Of a DNA stretch of 36,022 nucleotides, positions 23,466-32,010 are shown in pieces. Every line of letters starts with the position of its first letter. Position 1 is the stretch's first letter. Made by a program: the position numbers and the translations under genes. This stretch comes from Bacteroidota bacterium (GTDB lineage Bacteria; Bacteroidota; Bacteroidia; Chitinophagales; Chitinophagaceae). The notes below the pieces were generated by a model that was not told where the DNA came from, did no database searches, and saw only the letters and a program-made list of their open reading frames with translations. The DNA is taken from assembly GCA_018267925.1 (NCBI GenBank), contig JAFDXO010000085.1, positions 1-36,022 of the forward strand, written 5' to 3'.

Positions 23466-25018
23466 TTTACTTCGTGCATCAGTTTCTTAATGAGTGGCGA
23501 AATGACAATGATCATTACACCTGCTATCACGGCATAAATCGCAAACTGATGATAGCCTTGTGAATAAACTTCTAACTTTTGCAAGGGAGTTGCATTTTCA
23601 GCCGGCGAAATATCTGCCCCAAACAATCCAGCTACATATTGTCCATAAGCACTTGCCAAAAACCACATACCCATCATAAAGCCTTGTAGGCGCGGTGTTG
23701 CTAATTTTGTCATTAAGGATAATCCAATAGGCGATAAGGCTAATTCAGCAAATGTTACTACAAAATATCCGAGTGTGAAAATGTTTAGCGAAGCCAATCC
23801 GTCAGTGCCGGAAGTAAATTTATCGGTAAAGAATGTGTAAAAACCCAGTCCTAAAAGCAAAAAACCAATTCCGAATTTGATGATTCCGTTTGGCTCCAAT
23901 TTTCGTTGGCTGAGCCATAGCCAAAATAAACCGGCAAGTGGAGCAAATAGGATTACAAAAAGAGAATTTGCAGAGTTGTTTACAATATTTGGATCAACGG
24001 TAAGCCCTGCCAGGTCAGACTTTAAATGCTCTGCGGCATAAAGACTTAAAGATCCACCGGCTTGCTCAAAAATAGCCCAAAAGACAACGGAGAACAAGAT
24101 GAAAATAAGAGCAGCTACCAATTTTTCATTTTCTTTTCTTGTCAGTGAACGCATCTCATAGGCAAGATAAACAAGACTAAATGGACCAATAAAATACATG
24201 AAGTAATCAGTATATCGGGTGTTGGAAACCATGATGATGATGAGCGGTATGCTTGCTAATGCACCGATATAAACAGCATATTGATACCACCGTTTGTTCC
24301 GAAATTTATTATAATCAATGGGTGGTGCACCGATTGGACCAAGCCCTTTGTGGGTAAAAAGAAAGGTAAATAAGCTGATGGTCATCACTAAAGCAACCAA
24401 ACCGAAGGCTACATTCCAACGTAGATTTTCGGGAATTAGATGCTCAAAAAGTTGTCCTTTGCCAATGCCTATCATCAACATGCCACCAAAAAATGCACCG
24501 ATGTTGATGCCTGAATAGAACAAGGAAAATCCAGCATCGCGACGGGTGTCTTCAGGGCGATAAAGTTGCCCCACCATAGATGATATATTCGGTTTGAAAA
24601 ATCCGGTTCCAATAACAAGAAAGGCAATCCCTAAAAAGAAAAAAGCTTTGGGATCAAACATTAATATCAAGCTTCCGGTTATCATCAATAAACCACCCCA
24701 AAAAAGTGATTTTCGAAAACCTAAAATCTTGTCGGCAAATAAACCGCCAATAAATGTGAAAGCATATACCCATGCTTGGGTAGCTCCGTATTGTAAGTTG
24801 GCAGAACCTTTTTCCATTCCTAATTGATACACCATGAAAAAAGTGAGCATTCCTCGCATTCCATAAAAACAAAAACGCTCCCACATTTCTGAGAAAAATA
24901 ATGCCCAAATCTGCTTCGGATATTTACCCGGAAAGTTTTGAATCTCCGCTAAGGCAACATCATGTGAACTGCTGATTTGTTCCATGCCTTCGTTATGATC
25001 AACTGCAATTTCTTTCAT
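23462..25018 (-). CDS. POT/PTR family proton-dependent oligopeptide transporter
   Basis: The 518-residue polytopic protein has the family signature EMWERFCFYGMRG (44-56), the ExxERF motif that couples proton binding to transport, and the FYSGINIGAF motif of the fourth or fifth helix (about 167-176). Around 12-14 hydrophobic helices are visible, with a charged cytoplasmic loop in the middle. It imports di- and tripeptides. It is the first gene of a minus-strand run with ispD and an exported unknown. A 30-residue soluble N-terminus is longer than usual but not exceptional. The M20 dipeptidase at 30579 and the APC permease at 34063 fit a peptide-using lifestyle. Confidence 0.95.
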   Translation of the reverse strand: MKEIAVDHNEGMEQISSSHDVALAEIQNFPGKYPKQIWALFFSEMWERFCFYGMRGMLTFFMVYQLGMEKGSANLQYGATQAWVYAFTFIGGLFADKILGFRKSLFWGGLLMITGSLILMFDPKAFFFLGIAFLVIGTGFFKPNISSMVGQLYRPEDTRRDAGFSLFYSGINIGAFFGGMLMIGIGKGQLFEHLIPENLRWNVAFGLVALVMTISLFTFLFTHKGLGPIGAPPIDYNKFRNKRWYQYAVYIGALASIPLIIIMVSNTRYTDYFMYFIGPFSLVYLAYEMRSLTRKENEKLVAALIFILFSVVFWAIFEQAGGSLSLYAAEHLKSDLAGLTVDPNIVNNSANSLFVILFAPLAGLFWLWLSQRKLEPNGIIKFGIGFLLLGLGFYTFFTDKFTSGTDGLASLNIFTLGYFVVTFAELALSPIGLSLMTKLATPRLQGFMMGMWFLASAYGQYVAGLFGADISPAENATPLQKLEVYSQGYHQFAIYAVIAGVMIIVISPLIKKLMHEVK

Positions 25019-25236
25019 TCAAATTGGTTTGTAATGCTTATGGTAGAATTCAACTTGGACTATAAAATTATTAGCGTGCTAACTTGAAAAAGTTGCTAAG
25101 GCAGCTAAAATGGGGTACAAGGTATTTATTTTTAGCACATTGACAGAGCCGGCAGCAATATTTCATGTTTTGTTTTCGTGAAAATTAAAGTTAACTGTTT
25201 GTATATTTTGGCAAATAAATTGATAAGTTAGTTTCG

Positions 25237-25557
25237 ATGATTTTTGTTAGAATTAAAGAAAATTCATGGCTGGCAAGATGGGCTGCTAAAAAAATGAAGT
25301 GTAATTCAGTTGCACTGGTGGTGGGGCGCACTATTTATTTACATAATCGTTCTCCATCACAGTTCTTGCAAGATAAACAATGGGTTTTACACGAGTTGAA
25401 ACATGTAGAACAATACCAAAAAAATGGATGGATTCGCTTTCTTTGGCTTTATGGATTGGAAACATTGAAAAATGGATATGCCAACAATCGCTTTGAGGTG
25501 GAGGCACGAGCATCTGTCCATGATGAGACACTATTAGCAAAATATAGGTTTAAATAA
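25237..25557 (+). CDS. DUF4157-like small protein with HExxH metalloprotease-like motif
   Basis: The 106-residue product carries WVLHELKHVEQY (49-60), where His52, Glu53 and His56 form an HExxH zinc motif. It continues with NGWIRFLWLYGLE and NRFEVEARA, where the Glu of FEVEA may be the third ligand. This pattern is common in small Bacteroidetes proteins annotated as DUF4157-domain. No signal peptide. It is only about 100 residues, so it is at best a minimal peptidase fold. It is followed at 69 bases by the 2TM gene on the same strand. Confidence 0.78.
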   Translation: MIFVRIKENSWLARWAAKKMKCNSVALVVGRTIYLHNRSPSQFLQDKQWVLHELKHVEQYQKNGWIRFLWLYGLETLKNGYANNRFEVEARASVHDETLLAKYRFK

Positions 25558-25574
25558 TTTTTTTTCGCTCACTC

Positions 25575-25605
25575 TTTCCTTTTTTGCAGCCAGCAATTAT
25601 CTTTG
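25575..25605 (+). promoter_or_regulatory. Putative promoter of the 2TM-domain gene
   Basis: TTTC (25575-25578), 19 bases and TATCTTTG (25598-25605); the -7 box is a full match and the -33 box matches in three of four positions. The ATG at 25626 follows 20 bases after the box, which supports the shorter start. Confidence 0.4.
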
Positions 25606-25625
25606 CCCGAAACTTTGAATTTACA

Positions 25626-25877
25626 ATGCCTCGTAGAATAGTTCCAACAGGTGGTCAAAAACGCTCATTCCTGATTCATTTTATTGTTTTTGCCATTGCT
25701 ACTGTAATTATGGTGATGATTCATAAAAAACAAGGGGAGCATCATTGGGCTTATCCTTGGCATGCTTGGATAATTGCAGCATGGGCATTAGCATTAGTAG
25801 GACACGGGTGTTCTGTTTTTACAAACTATGAAGATCATGGCATGGATGAATTTCATCGCCAAGAAAAACAAGGTTAA
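25626..25877 (+). CDS. 2TM-domain protein
   Basis: Starting at 25626 (MPRRIVPTGGQ) the product has 83 residues: a basic N-terminus, two hydrophobic helices (FLIHFIVFAIATVIMVMI and WHAWIIAAWALALVGHG) and an acidic and His-rich tail (NYEDHGMDEFHRQE). The aromatic HHWAYPWHAW between the helices is typical of the Bacteroidetes 2TM domain found alone or fused to LytTR regulators. The frame is open further upstream, but a -7-like box lies there. Probably an inner-membrane protein of unknown function. A strong terminator follows. Confidence 0.82.
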   Translation: MPRRIVPTGGQKRSFLIHFIVFAIATVIMVMIHKKQGEHHWAYPWHAWIIAAWALALVGHGCSVFTNYEDHGMDEFHRQEKQG

Positions 25878-25907
25878 TTTCTCAAAAATATCATTCGATA
25901 TTTCCAT

Positions 25908-25938
25908 CCTCTTGCTGAAAAGTAGGAGGTTTTTTTTT
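25908..25938 (+). terminator. Rho-independent terminator after the 2TM gene
   Basis: CCTCTTGCT, loop GAAA and AGTAGGAGG form a 9-bp stem (two G-T pairs) with a GNRA-type tetraloop, followed by nine T's. It lies 31 bases after the stop at 25877 and just before the converging App1-like gene. Confidence 0.88.
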
Positions 25939-25939
25939 G

Positions 25940-26956
25940 TTAAAGGTCAATCAACCCAATCTCTTTAGAATGTTGAATGGCTTCTTCGCTATGAGAGAAA
26001 TAGCAAACCGAAACACCGGCTTCTTTCATTAATTGTATTTGAACAAGTGTAGAGGTCGGTGCGTCTTTACGAACTTTTCGCATATACACACATAAAATTC
26101 TGTTTGGAAACAAGCGAATAATTCGTGCGTATATTTTAGGATCTTGTTGTGTGTCGTCGCCCAATAATACAAAGTGTCTATGTGGAAATTTTTGCAACAC
26201 CTTTGCAATACGCACTAATTTCCCACTATGCTTGGTTTGTCCTTGTTTCAAAAGTTCATTCCAATACTTTATTCTACTAAGTAGTAAAATACCTTCTGGA
26301 ATATTTTGACTTTTCTGAAAATGAATCAGATAGTCATAAAGATTCCACTCGCTGCTTGATACGTAAAAAAAAGGATGCGGTGCATGATTGAGTGGCGAAC
26401 CGGCTGCCAGCAAACGATAATGTTTTACGGCAAAGGAAAAAGGTTTTCGCTTAGTTGCGTCTTTTGTCAGCAATACATACAACCGTTTTCTAAGATTGGT
26501 AGAATGAGAAATCAATAAGGTGTCGTCAATGTCTGAAATAAACCCATAAGGAGTAGGATGGGGAACTAAAATTTTTCCGATCCCTTCAATGGTCGGATTG
26601 TTCACCATACGCACATTGACCGTATGCCAACCCGCTTCAGGTTCATTAGGCGAACGCCATTCAAACTTAAAAAAGCCATCTTTATCTGTAAGTGTTCGTA
26701 AGGATTGTCCATTCCAAATAATTTCAAGCTCTGTTTGTGCATAAGGCTTGGTTAAAAACATTCTGAGTAATGAAAAAGAAGTTGACCAAGCATTTGTCGG
26801 AGCCGTATTTTTAATTAGGGGAGATCGGCTAAATACATGTCCAAATAGTAGCAATAAATCGTCATCACCGTAACCATTATAGACCTTAATTACGGGTTGA
26901 GATGTCAGCCCCATTTGATTCAGAAACCACGTTTGTAATTTTCTACGTATTTTCAT
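25940..26956 (-). CDS. App1-type phosphatidate phosphatase (DUF2183)
   Basis: The 338-residue product has a C-terminal catalytic domain of the HAD-like App1 type: DIDDT (142-146), FFYVSSSEWNLYDYL (196-210), TKHSGKLVRI and GDDTQQDPKIYA (266-277). The DxDxT motif is the nucleophile site. Such enzymes dephosphorylate phosphatidic acid to diacylglycerol. The first 130 residues form a beta-rich domain with a WNGQ and DGFF pattern. No membrane segment. It is divergent from a diacylglycerol-kinase-like gene (27006) across 49 bases, an arrangement of opposing reactions. Substrate is inferred from the family. Confidence 0.88.
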   Translation of the reverse strand: MKIRRKLQTWFLNQMGLTSQPVIKVYNGYGDDDLLLLFGHVFSRSPLIKNTAPTNAWSTSFSLLRMFLTKPYAQTELEIIWNGQSLRTLTDKDGFFKFEWRSPNEPEAGWHTVNVRMVNNPTIEGIGKILVPHPTPYGFISDIDDTLLISHSTNLRKRLYVLLTKDATKRKPFSFAVKHYRLLAAGSPLNHAPHPFFYVSSSEWNLYDYLIHFQKSQNIPEGILLLSRIKYWNELLKQGQTKHSGKLVRIAKVLQKFPHRHFVLLGDDTQQDPKIYARIIRLFPNRILCVYMRKVRKDAPTSTLVQIQLMKEAGVSVCYFSHSEEAIQHSKEIGLIDL

Positions 26957-27005
26957 AAATGGTAGATGGTGCTAAATTTATACCCTTGAGTTTAAAGTTA
27001 AGAAG

Positions 27006-27890
27006 GTGGAAGAGCAACAACGAATTTTGTTTGTGTTAAATCCCATTGCAGGAAAGAAAGGGAGTAGTTTATGGAGGCAAGGTATTCAACAGTTTTTTGA
27101 AAATAGTATTCATGCTTTTGATTGGTTTTTAACCACCGGTACAGACGACCTTTCTAAATTACAATATGCCATTACAAAATATGCCCCTCAGAAAGTTGCA
27201 TGTATTGGAGGCGATGGCACACTTTCTTTAGTTGCCAAAGCATTGATAGGAACAGATATTCCAATTACCTTATTCCCGGCCGGATCGGCAAATGGAATGG
27301 CTCGAGAACTAAAAATGCCTAACAACGTTGAAGGATGTTTGGCGGTTTTATTACAAGGTGAGGTGAAGAAGATTGATACCATATTAATCAACCAAACAGA
27401 AGTTTGTGTCCATTTGAGTGATATTGGTATGAATGCCCAGCTTGTTAAATATTTTAAGGATAATGACATGCGTGGGAAATTGGGCTATGCTCGTGAAGTT
27501 TTTCGCGTGTTGCGCAAAAGAAAGCAAATAGATGTGGAGCTTCAAACAGAAAACGGATCATTACAACGAACCGGTTTTATGGTAGTAGTGGCTAATGCAA
27601 CAATTTATGGTTTTGGTGCGAAAATTAATCCTATCGGTAAATTGGATGATGGACTTTTTGAAGTCATTATTTTGAAAAAACTGTCTGTCGTTGAATTGCT
27701 TAAAATGCTCTTTGGTAATCACCCCTTTAACCCTCAAAAGACAGAAATAATTCAAGCACATCAATTGACCATTTCGGTGGCAAAACGAGCATATTTTCAA
27801 ATTGATGGAGAATATTTCGGTCGCACTACAAAAGTAGAAGCTACTATCCGCCCATTGTCTTTGAAAATGATTTTGCCACGAAAATTGTAA
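27006..27890 (+). CDS. Diacylglycerol kinase-like lipid kinase (YegS/BmrU family)
   Basis: The 294-residue product has the DAGK catalytic motifs: LFVLNPIAGKKGS (8-20), IGGDGTLSLV (67-76), and FPAGSANGMAREL, plus DDGLFEVIIL near the C-terminal beta domain (about 218-227). Family members phosphorylate diacylglycerol or related lipids. The start is GTG at 27006; there is no in-frame ATG before the conserved NPIAGK, so the rare start is the only choice. TACCCTTG (one mismatch to TAnnTTTG) lies about 20 bases upstream. It faces away from the App1-like phosphatase gene and converges with the TrmH gene 12 bases downstream. Confidence 0.92.
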   Translation: MEEQQRILFVLNPIAGKKGSSLWRQGIQQFFENSIHAFDWFLTTGTDDLSKLQYAITKYAPQKVACIGGDGTLSLVAKALIGTDIPITLFPAGSANGMARELKMPNNVEGCLAVLLQGEVKKIDTILINQTEVCVHLSDIGMNAQLVKYFKDNDMRGKLGYAREVFRVLRKRKQIDVELQTENGSLQRTGFMVVVANATIYGFGAKINPIGKLDDGLFEVIILKKLSVVELLKMLFGNHPFNPQKTEIIQAHQLTISVAKRAYFQIDGEYFGRTTKVEATIRPLSLKMILPRKL

Positions 27891-27902
27891 AAGTCAAAAA
27901 GA

Positions 27903-28427
27903 TTATTTGCTACGCATGATTTCCCAAAGAACTACACCTATAGTAACAGATACATTCAGTGAATGCTTACTGCCCCATTGAGGAATTTCTATTGCTTTTT
28001 CAACTTCTTTTAAGGCTTCTTCGCTTACACCACTTACTTCATTCCCAAAGATGAGAGCAATGGCTTCTCCTTGCCAGTTAAGGCTTTCAAGGGGTGTACT
28101 CCCATGTGTTTGTTCAACTGCCAAAATCTTATATCCTTGTTCTTTAGCGGCAATTATGGCATCTTTTGTTTGTTCAAAATGTTGCCAATTCACGGTTTCG
28201 GTAGCCCCTAAGGCAGTTTTGTGAATTTCACGATGAGGAGGTTGAGGCGTAAATCCACAAAGATAAATGGAGTGAATAGCAAAAGCATCGGCAGTTCGAA
28301 AGGCAGATCCAACGTTGTGCATACTGCGTATATCGTCTAAGATGATAATGATGGGATTTTTATGTGTGGTTATGGCATCTTCTGGCTTGTGCCGATTGAG
28401 CTCGTGCATTTGTTTTTTAAGAAACAT
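27903..28427 (-). CDS. TrmH/SpoU family RNA 2'-O-methyltransferase
   Basis: The 174-residue product has the three SpoU motifs: RSMHNVGSAFRTADA (motif 1, about 34-48), ALIFGNEVSGVS (motif 2) and LNVSVTIGVVLWE near the end (motif 3), the parts of the knotted SPOUT fold that bind SAM. It lacks the N-terminal RNA-binding extension of RlmB and has the size of a minimal TrmH/TrmL-like enzyme. The target base cannot be told from sequence. TACTTTG lies 5 bases before the ATG at 28427, and clpS is divergent 53 bases away. Confidence 0.9.
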   Translation of the reverse strand: MFLKKQMHELNRHKPEDAITTHKNPIIIILDDIRSMHNVGSAFRTADAFAIHSIYLCGFTPQPPHREIHKTALGATETVNWQHFEQTKDAIIAAKEQGYKILAVEQTHGSTPLESLNWQGEAIALIFGNEVSGVSEEALKEVEKAIEIPQWGSKHSLNVSVTIGVVLWEIMRSK

Positions 28428-28480
28428 AAGGGCAAAGTAGCGTTTGTTTTTGATGTAACTTTGAGCAAATTTTTTTAGTA

Positions 28481-28762
28481 ATGAGTAATATCCTTTGGCA
28501 AACTCAGGATGAGGAAGATGTAAGTGTGATATCTGAAAAACAACATCATCTGATTGTGTGGAATGATGAAATAAACACTTTTGATTGGGTTATAGAATCA
28601 TTAGTATCTGTGTGCGGACATTCTCCTGAGCAAGCAGAACAGTGTGCTTTATTTATTCATTATAAAGGAAAGTATGGCGTAAAGCGCGGTAGCTTTGATT
28701 TTCTTCGTCCTCAAGCTGAAGCCTTAATTGATAGAGGTATTCAAGCTACGATTGATTATTGA
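28481..28762 (+). CDS. clpS: ATP-dependent Clp protease adaptor ClpS
   Basis: ClpS brings N-degron substrates to the ClpAP protease. The 93-residue product has an acidic flexible N-terminus and the core: HHLIVWNDEINTFDWV (about 27-42), where the ND and TF form part of the N-end pocket, then AEQCALFIHYKGKYGVKRG and the closing helix with LRPQAEAL. Length is normal. TAACTTTG (28456-28463) fits the -7 box 17 bases before the ATG. No clpA is adjacent. It converges with queA through a strong shared terminator. Confidence 0.93.
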   Translation: MSNILWQTQDEEDVSVISEKQHHLIVWNDEINTFDWVIESLVSVCGHSPEQAEQCALFIHYKGKYGVKRGSFDFLRPQAEALIDRGIQATIDY

Positions 28763-28790
28763 TCGCTTAGATAACGACATTCTAAAACGA

Positions 28791-28823
28791 AAAAAAGCAT
28801 CTCCCAAAAAGAGATGCTTTTTT
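28791..28823. terminator. Bidirectional terminator between clpS and queA
   Basis: AAAAAAGCATCTC and GAGATGCTTTTTT form a perfect 13-bp stem with a 7-base loop. An A-run on one side and a T-run on the other allow termination on both strands, 28 bases after the clpS stop and 18 bases after the queA stop. Confidence 0.92.
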
Positions 28824-28841
28824 AAATTATGGTACATTCAA

Positions 28842-29891
28842 TTAGATGATTAAAAGAGCATCTCCATAACCAAAGAAGCGATATTTTTCTTTGATAGCTG
28901 TTTGATACGCTTCCATAGTTAAATCATAGCCTGCAAATGCACAAGTCATGATCAACAGGCTGGTTTTGGGCAAATGGAAATTAGTGATTAAAGAATTAGC
29001 AATGTTAAAATCATAAGGTGGATGAATGAAAATATTTGTCCAGCCTTCTGCCGGCTTTAGTAAGCCTTGAGCTGTAACAGAACTCTCAAGAGCACGCATG
29101 GTAGTTGTGCCGATAGAGCAAATTGAACGCTTGTTTGCTTTAGCGTTATTTACAATCGTTGAAGCAACATCATCTATCTTGAAATATTCGGCATCCATCT
29201 TATGTTTGGAAAGGTCTTCTACTTCAATCGGACGAAATGTTCCTAATCCGGTATGAAGTGTAACTTCTGCAAATTTTACTCCAACAATTTCCAAACGTTT
29301 AATCAATTCACGACTAAAATGCAAACCCGCAGTAGGTGCGGCAACTGCACCTTCATATTTGGCATATACCGTTTGATAACGTTCTTTATCTTCTTCATCA
29401 GGCTTGCGCTTGATATAGCGAGGCAAAGGCGTTTCACCCAGCACATCTAACATTTGACGAAATGCCTTGTCATCACCATCAAACAAAAAACGAATGGTAC
29501 GCCCGCGAGATGTCGTGTTATCAATTACTTCAGCAACCAATTCATCATTGTCGCCAAAGTAGAGCTTGTTTCCAACCCGAATTTTTCGTGCCGGATCAAC
29601 AATTACATCCCAAAGTCTGTTGGGCTTATTTAATTCGCGCAATAGAAAAACTTCAATCTTGGCACCGGTTTTTTCCTTCTTGCCATACAGGCGAGCAGGA
29701 AATACTTTGGTGTTGTTGACTATCATTACGTCTTTGTCATCAAAATACGTAAGAACGTCTCTAAAGACCTTGTGTTCTATCTTTCCTGTGTCGCGATGTA
29801 CCACCATCAGCCGACTGTCCTCTCGACTTTTTGTGGGGTGTTGGGCAATAAGATTAAGTGGTAAGTCGAACTTAAATTGCGACAACTTCAT
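28842..29891 (-). CDS. queA: S-adenosylmethionine:tRNA ribosyltransferase-isomerase
   Basis: QueA transfers and isomerises the ribosyl part of SAM to 7-aminomethyl-7-deazaguanine in tRNA, making epoxyqueuosine. The 349-residue product is the usual length, with [16 protein letters not shown] at the N-terminus, [29 protein letters not shown] (about 179-192) and the C-terminal [13 protein letters not shown] motif, all typical of the family. A promoter-like pair lies upstream at 29917-29947. Together with trmB and the TrmH-like gene it makes three tRNA/RNA-modification genes in the window, not in one operon. Confidence 0.95.
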   Translation of the reverse strand: MKLSQFKFDLPLNLIAQHPTKSREDSRLMVVHRDTGKIEHKVFRDVLTYFDDKDVMIVNNTKVFPARLYGKKEKTGAKIEVFLLRELNKPNRLWDVIVDPARKIRVGNKLYFGDNDELVAEVIDNTTSRGRTIRFLFDGDDKAFRQMLDVLGETPLPRYIKRKPDEEDKERYQTVYAKYEGAVAAPTAGLHFSRELIKRLEIVGVKFAEVTLHTGLGTFRPIEVEDLSKHKMDAEYFKIDDVASTIVNNAKANKRSICSIGTTTMRALESSVTAQGLLKPAEGWTNIFIHPPYDFNIANSLITNFHLPKTSLLIMTCAFAGYDLTMEAYQTAIKEKYRFFGYGDALLII

Positions 29892-29916
29892 GTTGGAGAA
29901 TAGCTTTAAAAGTGGG

Positions 29917-29947
29917 CAAAGTTATAACTTTGATTCTTTTCCTTCAA
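29917..29947 (-). promoter_or_regulatory. Putative queA promoter
   Basis: On the minus strand TAACTTTG (29917-29924) matches TAnnTTTG, with TTG (29945-29947) 20 bases upstream. The leader to the ATG at 29891 would be about 20 bases. Confidence 0.5.
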
Positions 29948-30359
29948 TTTTTGTTAGTTTTTGATTTATATTTCGTAAATAATGCAATTGATTGAATTGT
30001 TTTTTTATCATTTTCTGTTTGATTTTAGAATAATTTATTGGTAAAAGGCTTAGTAGCTCTTGCTGTGATTTAATCATAAGTTCAAGAACACAAATCAATG
30101 CAGATTATTCAACTTCATTGTTTCAAGCTAATGTCGTAGAACCAATGATTGTATTGTCGTTTGGGTTGTTGAAAAAATGAGTATAGTTCACATCAACAAT
30201 CAAACTGGGAGTGTCGTATTTTCAGTTTTTGAAAACAGCTCTATCTCGTCTATCATTATCATTTTGCCAAGTTTGGTCAATATCTTCAATTGGCTCAGTT
30301 TGATTTTGGTTTGATTGTGCATGGGCTATTGGGCAAACAAAATGTAAAATTTTGAGACT
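29922..30359 (-). pseudogene. Possible decayed gene for an exported protein
   Basis: The 29892-30578 gap has no intact gene. On the minus strand one frame from 30359 to the TAA at 29922-29924 gives three protein-like stretches broken by TGA (30222-30224), TGA (30123-30125) and TAA (30105-30107). The first starts with hydrophobic residues and an AHAQ end that looks like a signal peptidase site, the second includes PSLIVDVNYTHFFNNPND, and the last about 60 codons are Lys/Gln/Leu-rich and helix-like. All segments lie in the same frame, as expected of point-mutation decay. No start codon is left. The call rests on reading coherence only, and chance cannot be excluded. The rest of the gap holds only the M20 promoter. 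Confidence 0.35.
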
Positions 30360-30518
30360 TTAAACTTCTTTGAGTCAGGCTTACTGTTTTATTTTCAAAA
30401 AAGAACAAGCTTCAATATCGGTAGGTAGAAAAGGTAAAATGGATTGGTTTACCATTTGAATCTATATTTTCCTAAACAATGATTACATCAGGAATTTTTT
30501 AGGGATTCAAATTTTTGT

Positions 30519-30550
30519 TTTGAAACGCCGAGAGAACTCTGTTACTTTTG
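30519..30550 (+). promoter_or_regulatory. Putative promoter of the M20 dipeptidase gene
   Basis: TTTG (30519-30522), 20 bases and TACTTTTG (30543-30550) match the Bacteroidetes consensus at all fixed positions. The ATG at 30579 follows after a leader of roughly 23 bases. Confidence 0.58.
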
Positions 30551-30578
30551 AGGTTTAAAATACCAAATCACTTTACAC

Positions 30579-31949
30579 ATGCAAGTTTGGAACGAATACT
30601 TAGAGCAAAACAAACAACGATTTTTAAATGAACTGTTCGATTTGTTGCGCATTCCTTCTGTCAGCGCAGATAGTCAATACAAAGGAGATGTTGCAAAATG
30701 CGCCGAAGCCGTAAAGCAAAGTATGCTTCAGTCCGGTTGCGACCACGCTGAAATTTGCCCAACAGAAGGACACCCTATTGTTTATGGAGAAAAAATGGTA
30801 GATGCAAATGCGCCTACTGTTCTTGTGTATGGACACTATGATGTGCAACCAGCCGATCCGTTAGAATTATGGACAAGTGGTCCTTTTGATCCGGTTGTAA
30901 AGGATGGAAAAATCTATGCTCGTGGTGCTTGTGATGACAAGGGGCAAATGTTTATGCACATCAAGGCTTTGGAAGTAATGGCAAAAACTAATTCTTTGTC
31001 ATGCAATATAAAGTTCATGATTGAAGGCGAAGAAGAAGTAGGATCTTCAAACCTTGGAATATTTTTAGAGAAAAATAAGGAAAAATTAAAGGCAGATATC
31101 GTTTTGGTTTCTGATACTTCAATGATCAGCATGGAGCATCCATCGCTTGAAACTGGTTTACGCGGACTTGCCTACATGGAAGTGGAAGTTACCGGACCTA
31201 ACCGCGACTTGCATAGTGGAGTATATGGTGGTGCAGTGCAAAATCCCATCAATGCTTTATGCAAAATGATTGCTTCTTGCCATGATGAAAATAACCACAT
31301 TACTATTCCGGGATTTTATGATAAAGTAGAAACCCTTAGTGATGAACAACGAAAAGCATTGAACGCTGCCCCATTTGATCTGCAAGAATATAAGACTGAT
31401 TTGTCAGTTGGTGATGTGTGGGGAGAAAAGGGTTATACAACTTTAGAACGTACCGGTATCCGCCCAACACTTGATGTGAATGGCATTTGGGGTGGTTATA
31501 CAGGAGAAGGTGCAAAGACTGTTTTGCCTTCAAAAGCTTTTGCAAAAATATCAATGCGCTTAGTGCCACATCAAACATCAGATGAGATTGCCGCTATGTT
31601 TCAACAATATTTTGAAAAAAATGCACCGGCTTCAGTAAAGGTTAAAGTAACTGCTCATCATGGGGGCGAGCCTGTAGTTACACCAACCGATAGTATCGCA
31701 TACAAAGCTGCTTCTAAAGCACTTTCCACAGCTTTTGGTAAAGATCCTATTCCAACTCGTGGCGGTGGATCAATTCCTATCGTAGCCTTGTTTGAAAGTA
31801 TTTTAGGGTTGAAGACCGTTTTGATGGGCTTTGGTTTGGATAATGATAATATTCACTCTCCCAATGAAAAATATGATGTGGCAAACTATTACAAGGGCAT
31901 TGAAACAATCCCTTATTTCCACAAATATTTTGCTGAAATGAGTAAGTAA
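30579..31949 (+). CDS. M20 family dipeptidase
   Basis: The 456-residue product has the metal sites of the M20 family: VYGHYDVQPA (His86, Asp88), the bridging Asp in ARGACDDKGQ (Asp119), the general base and ligand pair in IEGEEEVGS (about Glu151-152) and later NDNIHSPNE with the last His ligand. LHSGVYGG (about 211-218) begins the dimerisation lid. The overall layout is that of CNDP-like cytosolic dipeptidases (PepV/ArgE/DapE superfamily). No signal peptide. It stands alone, with its own promoter upstream and a strong terminator downstream. It probably splits peptides taken up by systems such as the POT transporter. Confidence 0.95.
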   Translation: MQVWNEYLEQNKQRFLNELFDLLRIPSVSADSQYKGDVAKCAEAVKQSMLQSGCDHAEICPTEGHPIVYGEKMVDANAPTVLVYGHYDVQPADPLELWTSGPFDPVVKDGKIYARGACDDKGQMFMHIKALEVMAKTNSLSCNIKFMIEGEEEVGSSNLGIFLEKNKEKLKADIVLVSDTSMISMEHPSLETGLRGLAYMEVEVTGPNRDLHSGVYGGAVQNPINALCKMIASCHDENNHITIPGFYDKVETLSDEQRKALNAAPFDLQEYKTDLSVGDVWGEKGYTTLERTGIRPTLDVNGIWGGYTGEGAKTVLPSKAFAKISMRLVPHQTSDEIAAMFQQYFEKNAPASVKVKVTAHHGGEPVVTPTDSIAYKAASKALSTAFGKDPIPTRGGGSIPIVALFESILGLKTVLMGFGLDNDNIHSPNEKYDVANYYKGIETIPYFHKYFAEMSK

Positions 31950-31974
31950 TTTTCTCAAGATTTTTTTCTTTTTC

Positions 31975-32010
31975 AAAAGGAGCAACTTTAATCGGTTGTT
32001 CCTTTTTTTT
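31975..32010 (+). terminator. Rho-independent terminator after the M20 gene
   Basis: AAAAGGAGCAAC and GTTGTTCCTTTT form a 12-bp stem (one G-T pair) around an 8-base loop, followed by further T's. It touches the stop codon of the converging flavoprotein gene (32009). Confidence 0.88.

Noticed and set aside
29253..29964. Several plus-strand open frames inside and across queA
   Set aside because: They are antisense shadows of queA with no family motif.
30222..30224. TGA recoding (selenocysteine) in the decayed frame
   Set aside because: A TAA also interrupts the frame and no hairpin follows the TGA at a fitting distance; decay is simpler.
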